Assembly: GCF_009017415.1 (NCBI RefSeq)
Contig: NC_092406.1
Coordinates: forward strand, 4,154,001-4,218,000
DNA: 64,000 bases
Direction: 5' to 3'
Source: Aspergillus flavus
Taxonomy: Eukaryota > Ascomycota > Eurotiomycetes > Eurotiales > Aspergillaceae
A program made the position numbers and the translations under genes. Position 1 is the first letter of the stretch; every line of letters starts with the position of its first letter. Below are positions 1 to 12,219 of this stretch, one piece after another. The notes under the pieces were generated by a model. The model saw only the letters and a program-made list of their open reading frames with translations, had not been told where the DNA came from and searched no databases.

Positions 1-358
1 TTATGCAGCGTTTGTTGTCGTGGATCGACAATCTCTGATGCAAGAGCGTCCGACTCCATGTCCTCGTCTATCGTTTCGTCTGCATGAGGAATTGGTCCTT
101 GCTGCTGCTGGGCAGTGAAGAGCCAGCGGAGCGTATTTTCTACCATCGTTAGCTAAGTCTCGACACGGGCCTTACTTCAGGTGCAAGGTACACACCATAT
201 ACAACTTTATCATCCGGGCGGTCATTCCTATAGCGCTTCCGTGTCCGACTATTGAGATGTTTGGGGGAGTCGTCCATCATCAATGATCGTCCTGCGACGA
301 CTGGCGCCGCATCGGGAGAATAGATTCCTGAGAATGAAGCCTTGCGCTTGAGCGACAT
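1..358 (-). CDS. Conserved fungal hypothetical protein, 5' part (3' end outside the window)
   Basis: Two exons are visible: 358-196 and 139-1, which runs off the window. The intron (195-140) starts GTGTGT, ends TAG and joins the frame in phase 1, giving VVY-ENTLRWLF across the junction. The ORF that reads straight through the donor meets a stop soon after, so splicing is needed. The N-terminus is basic (KRK, RTRKRYR) and resembles a nuclear localisation signal. It is followed by a Gln run (four Q) and an acidic stretch (DETIDEDMESD). I do not recognise a named family. The stretch HLNSRTRKR...RPDDKVVYENTLRWLF looks like the conserved head of a nuclear fungal protein, but that is an impression without a database search. 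It is divergent from the MEMO-like gene, with about 890 bp between the two starts. Confidence 0.6.
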
Positions 359-1245
359 ATCCGGTTGACGGCCGTCTCGGGTTTGCAGGGATGTGGATGG
401 GGTTGGAAATTGAAAGTTGATACTGGAAGCCGTTGATTAAGGTGGAATTATTTGACGGACAACCCCAACTTATGTCAATTTAAGGCTCGTATCTTTGATT
501 GCATTAATGACAATAACAAGGTAATGTCCTTGCAGGAGCACGCGAGGGGGAGAAAGATCTGACTGCACGATCGAAAGATTGATTCCAGTTGAAGGCTAAT
601 AACAGGGCTGGGTTCAGCCCTTTAATGTGGTTGGTTGAAAGCGCGTCGCGTACGTTCCTGGCGTAGCGTTACAGTCCACAAAATATGCGCTTTTCCATAT
701 TCGGCTTAATTGGTATCACTGGGCGGAAATGGATTGTTCTTTCCCATACACGAACAGGCGCCATTACTATTACAGTGAGGTGACTTGTTAATATGGGAAT
801 AATGAAAGTAAGAACTAAGGTCTCCTCTACCTTAACATTGCCTTTCAACCAGGCAATCACTTTACTGTTAGGTAGGAAAATCAGACGGAAGAGACAATAC
901 AACCTACTAACACTTTGCTGTAGAGAACTTAATCCAGGTTGATAGTTATTATCTCTCCATAGTGGATCTTTATTAGGCATTTCACCATGGATCTATGTTT
1001 GATACTTCAACCAAGGCTCACTGCTAAGTGGAAGGATCGGCATGCCGCCTTCAATATCGGCATACCGCGGCGTTATGGTGAACCTTAGGCACTCCACTTA
1101 ATGACGAGTGAGGTCCCGCTTCCCCGCTTCTATCCTAGTATCAAGCAACAAAGGTCACCTAATACTACGCAGACAACTTCATTACTGCAGCCTTATATCG
1201 TACTGCTCGCCCTATTCTGCTCTTTTTGGCACAAAACTTTACAGT
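359..1245. other. Intergenic region between two divergent genes
   Basis: This holds the promoters of the minus-strand hypothetical gene and the plus-strand MEMO-like gene. A 103-codon open frame at 669-980 (-) has no recognisable domain and I do not call it a gene. No RNA gene or repeat was recognised. Confidence 0.5.
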
Positions 1246-2461
1246 ATGCAGTCACGGGAAGCTTCTCATGCTGGTTCCTGGTATTCTGATAACCAACGCA
1301 CTCTAACCCATCAACTCGATGGATGGCTCGCCCAAGTTCCAAATAGCATCGAGGGCATAGGCTCCCTGCCAGTGCCTGGTGCACGAATAATAATTGCTCC
1401 GTATGTACCAGAGAATATCTCTGCACCATGCACTGTCAATTCGTATGCTGATCCCTTAGACATGCGGGCTATTCATACTCTGGGCCCTGTGCCGCATACG
1501 CATACAAGGCTCTGGATCTTTCGAAAGCGTACGTGCCACATCCCTACCCCAACTTGGATTGGCCCTAAGCTCTACTGGAAATAGCAAGCGAATTTTCATT
1601 CTTGGACCATCTCACCATCATTACCTCTCGACCCTTGCTCTTCCTGAACTTACTTCGTACTATACCCCGCTTTCCGACGAGCCTCTTCCACTTGACACGG
1701 AGCTTATCACGAAGCTACTCTCAACTAAAGCAGTCAAATCTAACGGATCCACCATCAGCTTTACAACTATGTCACGATCTATTGATGAGGATGAACACAG
1801 CATAGAACTCCATTTACCATACATCCATCGTCTTTTGCAACTCCATTTTCCAAATAAACCCACCTCCCAATATCCACCGCTTGTGCCGATCATGGTTGGA
1901 AGTACTTCAGCATCTACTGAGAGTGCGTTTGGAGCCCTTCTGGCTCCGTATCTGCAGGACCCTACCAACGCGTTTGTCATAAGTTCGGATTTCTGCCACT
2001 GGGGTCTGCGTTTCCGTTACACGTACTACGTTCCTCAAGCACCAAAGCCGGGGCCAAAGCTCCCGCTTTCCGCTAACTCTTTACCTCAGCCAGGAGATGA
2101 TCTCAGTAGTGTAGAGGAGAAAATGGAGTCGGTATCTACCGGCCAAGCTTTGCAGCGGCGAGATCGCATCTCCAGTCGAGAACCAGCAATCCATGAGAGT
2201 ATCTCGGCCTTTGATATCGCGACTATGGCAGCTATAAGTACTGGGGTGACTGCTAATTTCTTGGAAACAATTCAAACGACTGGAAATACGGTTTGTGGCC
2301 GTCATCCAATTGGCGTTATCATGGCTGCTATTGAGGAAATCACGAGCCAGGAGGAAGGAAAGAAGGGTAAATTCCATTTCGTGAGATATGAAAGAAGCTC
2401 GGATGCAGTTGATGTCGACGATAGCTCCGTGAGTTACGTCTCTGCATTTGCTGTACTATAA
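1246..2461 (+). CDS. MEMO1/Mho1 family protein
   Basis: Exons are 1246-1400, 1460-1528 and 1585-2461 (366 aa). Introns are GTATGT...TTAG and GTACGT...ATAG. Splicing restores the family core IIAPHAGYSYSGPCAAYAYKAL followed by KRIFILGPSHHHYL. MEMO proteins are related to non-haem iron LigB-type dioxygenases. Human MEMO1 binds metal through two His and one Cys, and candidates here are the His in PHAGYSYSG, the His of GPSHHH and the Cys of VCGRHPIGV. Also visible are DEDEHSIELHLPY and SSDFCHWG, both typical of the family. An insert around residues 220-260 (PKPGPKLPL...SSREPAIHESI) is longer than I expect for the animal protein. The yeast relative is Mho1 (YJR008W). Its cell role in fungi is not settled: redox or copper-linked functions are proposed for animal MEMO1. 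The start is the first ATG giving MQSREASHAGSWY, the usual family N-terminus. Confidence 0.9.
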
Positions 2462-2490
2462 CCTGCTTGGCTCTCTGGGTTCTTCCCGTT

Positions 2491-2491
<1 letters not shown>

Positions 2492-2521
<30 letters not shown>
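2492..2521. repeat. Poly-C homopolymer run of 30 bases
   Basis: An uninterrupted run of C lies about 30 bp after the stop codon of the MEMO-like gene, probably inside its 3' UTR, and is followed by TGTTGGGGG. The minus strand reads as G30. Confidence 0.95.
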
Positions 2522-2525
<4 letters not shown>

Positions 2526-4273
2526 GGGGGTTCATTACCATCTCGTATAGTTTAGCATCTCTGTTGTACTGCTTTTGAAGAACGCAACTCTACTTTGTTA
2601 CCCTGTGACTAGGCGACCAAGGTTGCTGGTAGCAATTAATTACGATTTAGTTGACATGTAACTCTCTTTTCACCCTCAGATCTTACCATTGATACTGTGG
2701 ATTGTTTGGGATCTTTCGTCCAGCGTCCCCATACTCTCCCTGTCATATAGGCATCATTGGTCCAATTGCACTGCTTCCTGCCATTGCTTTCTCTGGATGG
2801 TCTGTGTGACAGGAATGCTACCCAAGGGAAGGCAGAGTCATTCCGTCGCTAAGAATTGATGGGGAGAAGAGAATGTTCTCCCCGACGACTGACCAACGGC
2901 TACCCACTTTAACTTACCTAACACCAAGCCATACTATTGATACTTGGATCTGTTGTTGAACATGGCGAATGAAGCCACATTGACTGGTTGGCGCTGGAGA
3001 AAAGTTAATAAACCTAAAACCAGGAGAATTTAAGGATCACATGGCCTGACGATCCGCGTATAAACATCGAATGTTACATTGCACTGTGCGAGATGTCGTC
3101 CAACATTGCACCCCTACGTGGGATGACCAGTCGAATTCAGTACCAGCCCCAGGACTCGACGAAAAGCCGCAACGGTGATATACCGGGGGTCTTCCTAAAG
3201 ATGACGTTATTACCATGGTCCTCCTCTGTCTGGTGATGGCATCGCGTGGCTGGCTTGTTAAGAAATTTTTACCCCGCAATCTCGATCTGCGATATTGGAA
3301 CCTGATATCAAGGATCAATTAGAATATGCAGCCAATACATCGCGAGTGATGCTCTTATGCCCAATGTACACTATTTGGTGTCTGTGCGTTGGTTAATTTC
3401 TTCTCCCTGTCATGTGTCCATCCCGGCTGCTCATTCAACTCATTCTATGGTGGACCACATAGTGGAAAGAAACGCCTCAACTTTATCCTGGACCAGTCAA
3501 TTGAAGGGGGCAATATATAACTTGACTAGAATGTTACATCCGAGATGATCGACGTTAGGGCTTACGGATTGTTCTACATACATATCCTTCTAGGGCCGTG
3601 CACCCTCGGATATACCCGTAGCATCTATAACGTTATTGTACGTGAAGCTCAGTTCTGCATGAATTGAGAGGCAAAAAGGCTTCCTTCTATTCGTTTGACT
3701 TGAAGTTACGTTTGACTGTAACCGTCAACCTGCCTACAACGACTCTGCCAATAGCGAAGTGGCCCGGTGTTCCAATGGACTACTATCAGCACCCAGAGTC
3801 AGTCCGAGGATAAGTCCGGTGGTGAACACTGACGAGCTTAGGTCTTACATTGCTACTATCCCACCGCGAACTCTGTGCCATGTGATGGATACTCAGTTGT
3901 TTGTGTTCCAATCTGAACCGCCTGATCGTGAAGCCCCCTTGTTGGCTTCAAGCCAGGGGGCAGGTTGTTATCAAGATAAAGAGGAGGCCACCTTGCAATG
4001 GAATGCTTTATTTCCTGAGCGAACAGAGCAAGACAGAATTGCATTCTTCAGAACAATGTCCAAAGAGTGACTGTATCTCCTGATAATCAAATTATCTACG
4101 TCTTCATCTTTTCTCTTGCGATCCTTTACTGTCCGTTCTACGACCCACTGTCCAGTTGCCCTACCTTAGTATAGCCCATCATAATCAGTCCATTTTCGTT
4201 CAATTATTCCCTTTACCACACTTGCCTCTTCCCCCTTATCCTCTGAAGAAGAACAATTCATATATCAGAGGCC
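2522..4273. other. Intergenic region without a recognised gene
   Basis: About 1.75 kb between the MEMO-like gene and the mutanase. Only short open frames (up to about 100 codons) occur, none with a domain I recognise. The last few hundred bases are the likely mutanase promoter, with pyrimidine-rich stretches just before the start. Confidence 0.5.
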
Positions 4274-5911
4274 ATGCTTTTGGGAATACTCACCTTGGTC
4301 CTCGCAGGCTTCTTGGCACTGGCCGCTGCCACACCAGTAGCACAGCATATGACTGATAATCTCGCGACTGACAAACTCGTGTTTTGCCATTTCATGGTTA
4401 GTAAGAAAAAAATCCACTGGCGGAGCCCCAGACCCCGAGTCTAACCATCACAGATTGGAATCACTAGTAATCGCCAAAGCGCTGCTGAGTATGATGACGA
4501 CATGAAGCGTGCGAAAGCCCTGGGCATTGATGCATTCGCGCTGAATATCGGTGTAGATCCGTACACAGATGCTCAGCTTAATTTGGCCTATGAGTCTGCC
4601 GCCAAGAATGACATGAAGGTCTTCTTGTCGTTCGATTTTAACTGGTACAACACCGGGCAGGCCAGCGCTGTGGGCGCAAAGATCAAGCAGTATGCAAGTC
4701 TACCAGCTCAACTTATGGTGGATAACAAAGTTTTCGCATCATCCTTTGCTGGTGACGGCCTCGATATCCCTGCCATGCAGTCCGCTGCTGGAACGGATGT
4801 GTTCTTCGCTCCGAATTTCCACCCTGGTGTGGGTGACTTCAATGCAATCCAAGGCGCACTGAACTGGATGGCTTGGGACAATAACGGAGAGAATAAGGCC
4901 CCGTCACCTGGCCATAACGTTACTGTCGCTGATGGCGACAAGTCATATGTCGATGCTTTGAAAGGGAAGCCATATATTGCGCGTAGGTTCCAATGATGGC
5001 ATCTTCGCTACTCATGGAACGTCATGACTGATAATTAACAGCTGCTTCTGGTTGGTTTTTCACCCACTTCGGAGGTGAAGTGTCCTACAGTAAGAACTGG
5101 GTTTTCCCTTCTGATCTTCTCTGGTATGATCGGTGGCAACAGATCCTGAGCCTCGAACCTCGTTTTGTGGAAATTGTCACCTGGAATGACTATGGCGAGT
5201 CACATTATATTGGGCCGTTGGCTTCGCCCCATACAGATGACGGGGCGTCCAAATGGGTCATGGATATGTGAGTGGTCTCAGCATCTAAAGTATGAGCACA
5301 GACTAACGGTATATTATAGGCCCCACACGGGCTGGCTCGAGATGTCCAAGCCTTTTATAGCTGCATATAAAGCGGGGGACAAATCGGTCGATAGGTATAT
5401 TACTGACGAAAAATTGATCTATTGGTACCGACCTACCCCCAGAGATGTCAACTGTGACTCCACCGACACCACTATGGAAGGGAACCCCAATAACTCCAGC
5501 GGTAATTTCTTCCGGGGAAAACCGAACGGATGGGAAACCATGCAAGATGCGGTGTTCGTCGTTGCATTGCTCAAATCACCTGCTATAGTTGCAATTTCCT
5601 CCGGAGAAAACAGCAAGACATTCGAGGCTCAGACCGGTGCCAGCGCCTTCACCGTGCCGATGGGGGTCGGTCAGCAGAAGTTCGCAATTACACGTGATGG
5701 TAAGAACATTATGGAAGACACAAGCCTGAAGGACATCGTTGATACTTGCATTTGTGGTATCTACAATTTCAACCCTTATGTCGGGACCGTCCCGGCTGAA
5801 AGTACCATCGACAAGCTCGAACAAGCTGGCCTTGCAATGCTCAGCCAAGGCTTGAAGGTACCATGTCCCACAAACACCCTGGGAGCTAGTGGTCCTCGTG
5901 TTACTCCTTGA
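4274..5911 (+). CDS. Secreted alpha-1,3-glucanase (mutanase), GH71
   Basis: Four exons, 4274-4396, 4454-4982, 5042-5267 and 5320-5911, give 489 aa. The protein starts with a clear signal peptide (MLLGILTLVLAGFLALAAA) and then has the GH71 landmarks KLVFCHFM/IGITSNR, YDDDMKRAKALGIDAFALNIG, FLSFDFNWY, GEVSYSKNWVFPSDLLWYDRW and TWNDYGESHYIGPL. The Asp and Glu of the last motif are the expected active-site area of the family. GH71 enzymes hydrolyse alpha-1,3-glucan of fungal cell walls, during wall remodelling, spore separation or starvation. There is no C-terminal CBM24-type Ser/Thr-rich binding module, so this is the short form. The second intron begins at 4983 (phase 1) and gives PYIAPASGWFFTHFGG. 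Using the GT at other positions breaks the frame. No GPI signal was seen. Confidence 0.92.
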
Positions 5912-6858
5912 AGGGCGCTTTTCTCTCTCTGGAGATTCATGTTCCACAGTTATGCCTTGTTACTGAAGAATGTCCACTCTTTCACTTGTTTGATCTTTTT
6001 GAGGAGTTTCTCACAATCGCTCAGGCATCGGTGATATACATGAGTGTACATAGCAAGAGCATCGCTCATGCCAGTCATTCTTTACTTGAAGGGTAGCTTA
6101 TAGGAACGAACGCTGGTTAGACATTGGAGTGAGACTGCCACCGCATGTTTTCGGCTTTTATGGCCGACCAAAGTGAAGCATAGCTCAGTTATACCTCAAT
6201 TCAAGCCAGATTCTGCCCATTCACTTGTATAGAAGAGAAACTCAGCAAGATACGGTGAAAGACGCACTTCGATCAAAAAAGAACCATTCATTGCTATTGA
6301 TGTGCTGTCATAAAGAGGCAAAGCATACCACGCTACGATGATAAAGATAATCGGTCTATTAAAACCCGTGACGGTAAGAAGAAAGGACTGAACTATCAGG
6401 CCACCAGCATCGATGCGGCAAGATGATTGGCCTGAAGGTGTCTTAGTACTTGACTCTTAAAACCATCTACTATCTAATCTGGTAAATCTGCCCGCTCACG
6501 ATAAGCATATCTTCACCGACTCTTCTACTATTATTTATATAACTCATTTCCGCTATGAATTCAATTTCTACCATGATTTCTGAATGCTTGGGTGACCAGT
6601 ATAGTATTAATATCGTGTCCGACCCCGGACCTGACCTTGTTTCTTTAAATCGCGCGCTTACTGTCGGTGCTAATTTCCCCCTCACTCGTTAGTCACATAC
6701 ACTCCGACAGTTCCATCTCGCGTGATTGATTTCCTCATTTTCACTATCTGATCCGCACCGGTCACCTGGCTGTTCGTTGTGCTAGCGTTCTACCATCGGC
6801 TACTACTTCATTGACTTTCTGGCGGTTATGTCGTTCGTGAAGACCATGATCTATTAAA
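5912..6858. other. Intergenic region
   Basis: About 950 bp between the mutanase stop and the proposed first exon of the next gene. It contains only short frames with no recognised similarity and is probably the mutanase 3' UTR plus the promoter of the next gene. Confidence 0.45.
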
Positions 6859-8088
6859 ATGTCGTCGGACAAGTGAGCGGTCGTCAGCATTGGGGGATAT
6901 CCGTCTCATATCTACTCTTCCATTATTCTTCGGTGTCCAATTACTCTTTAGTACATCTCTACAAATATCCAGCGGGATGGCGAGGATCAAACAAGGAGTG
7001 TTTTCCTGGGAGGACGTGCTGGCTCAGCGGTATCATAGTAGGTGGTTTCTCATCTCTCCACACATCCCCTTAAATCTCAACTATCGAGCTTGCTTGTACA
7101 TGCATACCCCTCAAAGCCTTGTGTATTCTTTCTGCCCTATAACGGTTCAGATTTCACTATAAGTAGAAGGCGGGTGCAATAGAACCACTGCTATATTTAC
7201 GTGCTAACCTACGAAGACAACAAACCGAGCACATTGCCCAGATCCAGAAGAGCCAGCGCGATTTCGGGTCGAGCCCAAACTGAGAAGCGGTCAGGTCCCG
7301 TGCGAGAAGGGAGTGTACAGGTACAGAGTGACCTGTTGGCGAAATTGTCTCCCGAGCTCCGCCTCATGATCTGGGAGATGGTCCTGGGTGGAATGCGCAT
7401 ACATATTGTACAGCGGTCCGATCGCCGAATGAGCCACGTGGTATGCCCTCTTACGAATACCTGCGACATCTGTCTTGGGGCTTCGCCGCAGCCGGTAAAG
7501 GGGAGGGCGCGAACGATCGGTAATCTATTGGCGCTTCCGACGACCTGCAGGCAGATGTAAGTTAGCTCTTGTCTACCATATTAGCTTGAAGGATATGTTA
7601 GTGCATGAGAATATACCTAACGACTGGTCTCCAGTTATTGCGAATCTATCTATATGCTGTACACCATGAATACCTTTGAATTCAGTAATACTTGGTCACT
7701 CACATACCTCCGTCCGACTATACCCCCGAGCTTTTGGGACGCAATCCGCCAAGTTGAACTTTGCTGGGCCTTCCCAGGCCATTGGTTACCTAGTAAGGAC
7801 CCCGTCAAGACTGTCTACTTCTCCGCTGGCCGGCAGCAGTGGATTGAGACCTGTAAGGCATTGACGCGGATGGAGAGTCTTCAGTCTTTCACTCTCCAAC
7901 TGAGCGGCAGCTGGTTCTGCGAACCGGTGGAGAAGATCCCGGTTTTCCTGGAACCATTGCGGGAGCTGAACCTAAAGCAAGGGTGGAAGTTGCAATTACC
8001 CAAGCAGCCGTATTATGTCAAGGAGATCCGAAATATAGATGGGGATCTGCGCAAGAGAGGTATTGATTGTTTGGTACGGGCGGCGTAA
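6859..8088 (+). CDS. Small DUF7730/F-box-like protein; first exon tentative
   Basis: The firm exons are about 7230-7556 and 7635-8088. The intron between them is GTAAGT...CCAG, phase 2, and gives TCRQIYCESIYMLY. The open frame upstream has no ATG before a stop at 7180, so another exon is needed. The best fit is a 14-bp exon (6859-6872, MSSD plus two bases) spliced over a 357-nt intron with branch site GCTAAC to an AG at 7228-7229. That is in frame and gives 264 aa. The protein has LLAKLSPELRLMIWEMVLGGMRIHI, an F-box-like opening, then CxxC near SHVVCPLTNTCDIC, NLLALPTTCRQ, NTFEFSNTWSL, LRPTIPP and FPGHWLPS. This pattern belongs to a large fungal family (DUF7730) with no proven biochemical role. 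The long first intron is the weak point of the model. Confidence 0.62.
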
Positions 8089-10722
8089 GCCAGAGCTGTC
8101 GTACATGCTACCATTTATTCATATATGAGTTTGTGAATTCATCAAGACTGGTCCCGGACCGGTCTTTTGAGGTCAATCTACTATGCTGGTATATATACAC
8201 TGCAGGTCAGCTGTACACATTGGTAGTATGATATACATACCAACGCAAACAGAGGAGCCTCCAAAACTATTCGGCATCGGACTATCCAAAACAGCCAATG
8301 ACTAGACTTATACAGTGATACACAACACTCGTACATCCGACAAGGAGAAATTAAGACTCCAGAACGCTCCCCATCTAATATCAGCATAGTGGGGCAAAAA
8401 GGGGCCTTTATACCAACCGACACGACACATCTCTGATAAGCCGACGATGACTCCATCCCGGCGTGCAAGCACGTGCGCCCCGTTATTGGCCCGAAAGTCC
8501 AAATAGCCTAAATGGTCGGGAATGAGACGGGATTCTTACCGATATTAATTCATGCAGCCGAGTCAAGGCAGATGGGTTTCTCTATGGCCAGGTTTTAGGG
8601 GGATGTTATCAGATGGAATGCAAGTAATCGAGGGCATCCGAGCACCGCCCAGAGCTGATCGACCGGTGCTTCCCGGATTAGGAATGTTCTTGTCTCAATA
8701 CAAGTTTTACGAACTATGACTTATATTATAATAATAGATGGTGATATAGTCGCTTTCACAAACGTTCACTAAGTCGTTCATGTTCATAATAGTTCATAAC
8801 TAGGAGTTCCGTCCGAACTGGTCAGTGGTCACTCCGGTAAGTTCTTACGTTACGAATCAATTCATTTTCAAGGGGAATCCAAACGCCATCCCAACCCAAA
8901 TCAAACCCCAATCCAGGGAAAACCAACCACCCAGCCCAATCCAGTCCAGCCCAGACCATTCCCACCAAGTCGGGAACCAGATATCCCCTGGTTTCCAGCG
9001 CCAGTAAGAAGAAAGTCTTTAAAGTAAAAGTAAAATAAAGTAAAAATCAAATAAAAGTAGAAAAAGCACTCAATCAGGTCGTGTATGCACAATATAGTAA
9101 TATTAAAATAAAATACATGTAAAGAAAAATAGAAAAATAAAAAAAATAAAAAGAAGAAGACCCCATTCGGACCTGAAACCCAATCAATCTGGTCGGTCTC
9201 AGGTGACCACATCCCAAAACGAACTGGCGCTTGCAGATCGCATTACTATATATAGCTCTATATATACTTAGTATATACTATAGGCCACCGGCGCCTAGTC
9301 CAGGGACCGACGTGGCCGACCGGACCCGCTCTCAATCGCGGGGGATTAGGGACGTTCGATTTGACGGATCACGGCTTGGGATTTTGCATATCGTAATTAA
9401 ACTTGTAATGGGGCCCAGGGTCTGAGTGGGTTTTCCGTCTGGCCTGTTTGGTGTCCTGCTGTCTCGGATTTGCGCTTTCCTTGGGTTGGACTGCTTCTGG
9501 ACCCTGTTTTATTTCTTTTCTATTGTCTTTTAATTTAAGATAATTTATTTTTCTTTTTCGTTTTTCCTTTTTTTTTTTTTTTTTTTTTCGTTTAACACTT
9601 GACAGTTTGATGAGGGATCCGTTCTGAATTTTGGAGGTTTCATGGTTGGTGGAGATGTCTTTTTTTCTTTCTTTCTTTCCCTCGTTTAATGCTAATTTAC
9701 CTAATGTTTTGGTGGAATGTTGGCATGATCACCTGTTGGTGTCTGACCCTTGTCTTACCACTAACTACTAGAGTAAAAGACGCACTGGACTCAACCTTCG
9801 GTAGTTCTCGATTCCCGTCTAGGAATGGATGTGTTGTTTCTCGTTGGTCAATGAACTGGTTTATTTGACAAGAGGATCTGAGATCGCCAGGAGTCAGAAC
9901 AAAAAGGGAAATTGAAAAGATGCCATTTCGTCGAAGCCGACGTGCGACCGTGTTCTCATCCAACATGGCATTGACTCGTCGACTCCAGTCTTGGCACACC
10001 GGCCAAAATAAAGACAACAAAAAGGGAATTAGAAGAGAAATTAAAATTATCAGAAGACGCCTTTCAACCCCCTGCCAAGTGCCCAATAACACGAAAAATA
10101 AACAATTAATGCCTTGTTTCCTGAGATGCCCGTCATGATGAAGTCAAGAAATGAGAAAAAAAAGTAAAAAGAGAAAGTCGAGATTCGACAAAGAATGTGT
10201 GGATATAAACCAAAGAAAAATTTAGATGTGGGTATTGTGTAGGTCAATGACCACAAAAGAGATGTATTGTACTGTAACCAAGGATTGTCTGGGTGTAAGT
10301 CACGAATCATACAGTCCGTGAGATAAAAGAGTTTGGTTTCAATGTAATGCTGGACAACGGTCCTAGCAAGGTGTAGATGAGACAGACCTTTCGCCCTGAA
10401 TAAGGGAGGAAGGAAGTCCGACCGGTAGACGATTCATTTTGGAATGCATAGGATCAATGCACTGTAACCAGCACGGGTTGATCTACCCTATGATGAGCTG
10501 TGCACGTGTAATGTCGAATATAAATCCTATAACAGGCTAGCTGAATCCATCGTGTATCGTGCGTTTATCGAAAGTCAAGTATCGAAGCACATTGACCACG
10601 TTGTATCGTCTTATCGGTCGAAGATCTCGTGTTGGTTGTCAGTCGGCCGTCGATGGATTGAGCCTGGGCGACGGTTCGCAAAACGATGAGTTGATTGTAG
10701 ACCCTCTGAAATAGATTTAGTG
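8089..10722. other. Intergenic region between converging genes
   Basis: About 2.6 kb between the 3' ends of the DUF7730-like gene and png1. It has AT-rich stretches (about 9000-9160 and 9240-9290), a T run, and GC-rich hairpin-prone segments around 8960-9000 (arms GGAACCAG and CTGGTTTCC). Open frames here, such as 9697-10092 (-), resemble no family I know. Confidence 0.5.
9568..9588. repeat. Poly-T run of 21 bases
   Basis: A homopolymer T tract within a longer T-rich stretch (9540-9590) in the gap between two converging genes. Confidence 0.9.
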
Positions 10723-12219
10723 CTACCGTCCGCCCTGGGAGTGATCAGGACCAGAATGGCCAGAGTTTCTTTGACTAGCGGCAAGCCACTCTGCTGCTGC
10801 CTCCTGCCGCGAGACAGGGGTCTTTTGCTCGTCCAGTCGGCCGGTTGTTTGGTTCTGAGGAAGAAGGTTGTTCAACTCTGCAGCAAGGGCAGAAGCTGTG
10901 TAATGGCGAAGTTCTTTTTCTTCGCGTTCATCCTCCTTCATCAGACGCTTCTGGTCAGTCTTGGATAGATTCTCCCGACGCTTTCTTCGGATTTCTAGAA
11001 TCACCCAATGCACGACCTCTTCAGGAGCGCGGTTCCGTGCTGCCCCATGCTTCGCCGAGCTTCGTACATATCGGCGGGTGACGTCGGTGGCACCATCAAT
11101 CGAGAATGCAATGCAATAGGACATCTTTCGGCCCCAGCCTGAAAACTGTTAGTTTGAAAGCTGAGCAACTCGGTTGTGGAAACGAACCTTCAGCGTAGAG
11201 ACGGGGTTGATCCCATGCCCCCTCACACGCATCTACATGCACCCAGCGTCTCTGATGTTCAGAATATATTTCGGTCCAGACGTAGTCCTCCGAATTCCAT
11301 ACCCATCGTACACGGCCACCGAGGGCTCTGCAGAACATGCTGAAACAATTGGCCCATTCGCCTACACGACCCCGACGGCTCTGGAGTAGTTGCCAAACAT
11401 CGGAGTAGCGAGGGAACCTCTCGTAGGCGCCGCAAGACATTTCAGAGCATCGGTAAAGTTCCACTCGTGTCGCACCGCGAGCGGTCTCATCGGGTAAAGG
11501 TGGTGTATTGCCCTGTGCAATTGTAGGCCGAAAGCACCGTGAGCAAGGGGGGTTGTTGACAAATTGGAAGAACGATCCTTTGAACCATCTGTAGAAATCG
11601 CGGTTAGTATTCATAGTCATAATTGATGATATACCCAACAGATAGGCATGCTATTAACGCACCTCAAGAGAGACCGGATAACACAATCTTGGTATCCCCA
11701 TTCGGGTCTGCCACCAACGCTAGCCGCCTGTGCCTGCAGGATCTGACTCTCTTCCTCTGCCTCTGAATACAACCGGTCGAGTGGGATAAGGGAGAGGGCT
11801 TCATCGAGAAGACCCGGGTTCTCATACTTTGTCGGCGTTACAGACAGGACGTGGAGGAGATTTCGGAATTTTAACGATGCTTGATCCTGCGGCGGCGATG
11901 GGACAATTGGTAGCCCTTGTAGCATTGAAGATTGATTGGATGGGTATTGTTGCGGTTGTTGTGGGTATTGGGGTGGCTGAAAAGGAGCTGCCGTTGGAGG
12001 TGGTGGTGGTGCTCGCGAGGGATGAGGTGGTGCGTAAGGCCCGGGCGAAGACACCTGAGACGGAGACGGCGATGGAGAATGAGTACGAGCCCTCGAGTGC
12101 TCCTGGAGACGATGGAATCTCTTATTCCGCATCAGTTGCTCGAAAGCATTGGTGAGCTCGGAGGCATCAAAGTTGTTCGAGCCTTGCGCCCGTTGAGAGT
12201 GGTGTATGCTGTCGGCCAT
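10723..12219 (-). CDS. png1: PNG1 (peptide N-glycanase) homologue, apparently acatalytic
   Basis: Exons are 12219-11663, 11588-11188 and 11138-10723 (457 aa). The start at 12219 lies in a perfect CCACCATGGCC context. An in-frame ATG 11 codons upstream is possible but weaker. The N-terminal 110 residues are Pro/Gln/Ser-rich. Next come the CxxC pair (PPCSRC and YRCSEMSC) of the zinc-binding domain and the transglutaminase-like fold ending in [13 protein letters not shown], then a charged helical tail. In active enzymes such as human NGLY1 the catalytic Cys lies in GRCGEWANCF and the His in DHVWTEV. Here the equivalents read [10 protein letters not shown] and DYVWTEI, and only the Asp of HVDACE remains. 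The enzyme normally deglycosylates misfolded glycoproteins from the ER. The changes imply a structural or scaffolding role here, as reported for Neurospora PNG-1. That last point is from general knowledge. Confidence 0.93.

Noticed and set aside
669..980. 103-codon open frame (-)
   Set aside because: No recognised domain and no coding-like composition. It lies in a divergent promoter region.
4970..5045. Apparent frameshift at the second intron of the mutanase gene
   Set aside because: A donor read at the wrong GT seemed to break the frame. With the intron starting at 4983 (after ATT GCG C) the frame is restored and gives the expected PYIAPASGWFFTHF.
9697..10092. 131-codon open frame (-) with a hydrophobic start
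   Set aside because: It lies between converging genes. The hydrophobic stretch comes from T-rich DNA and there is no family resemblance.
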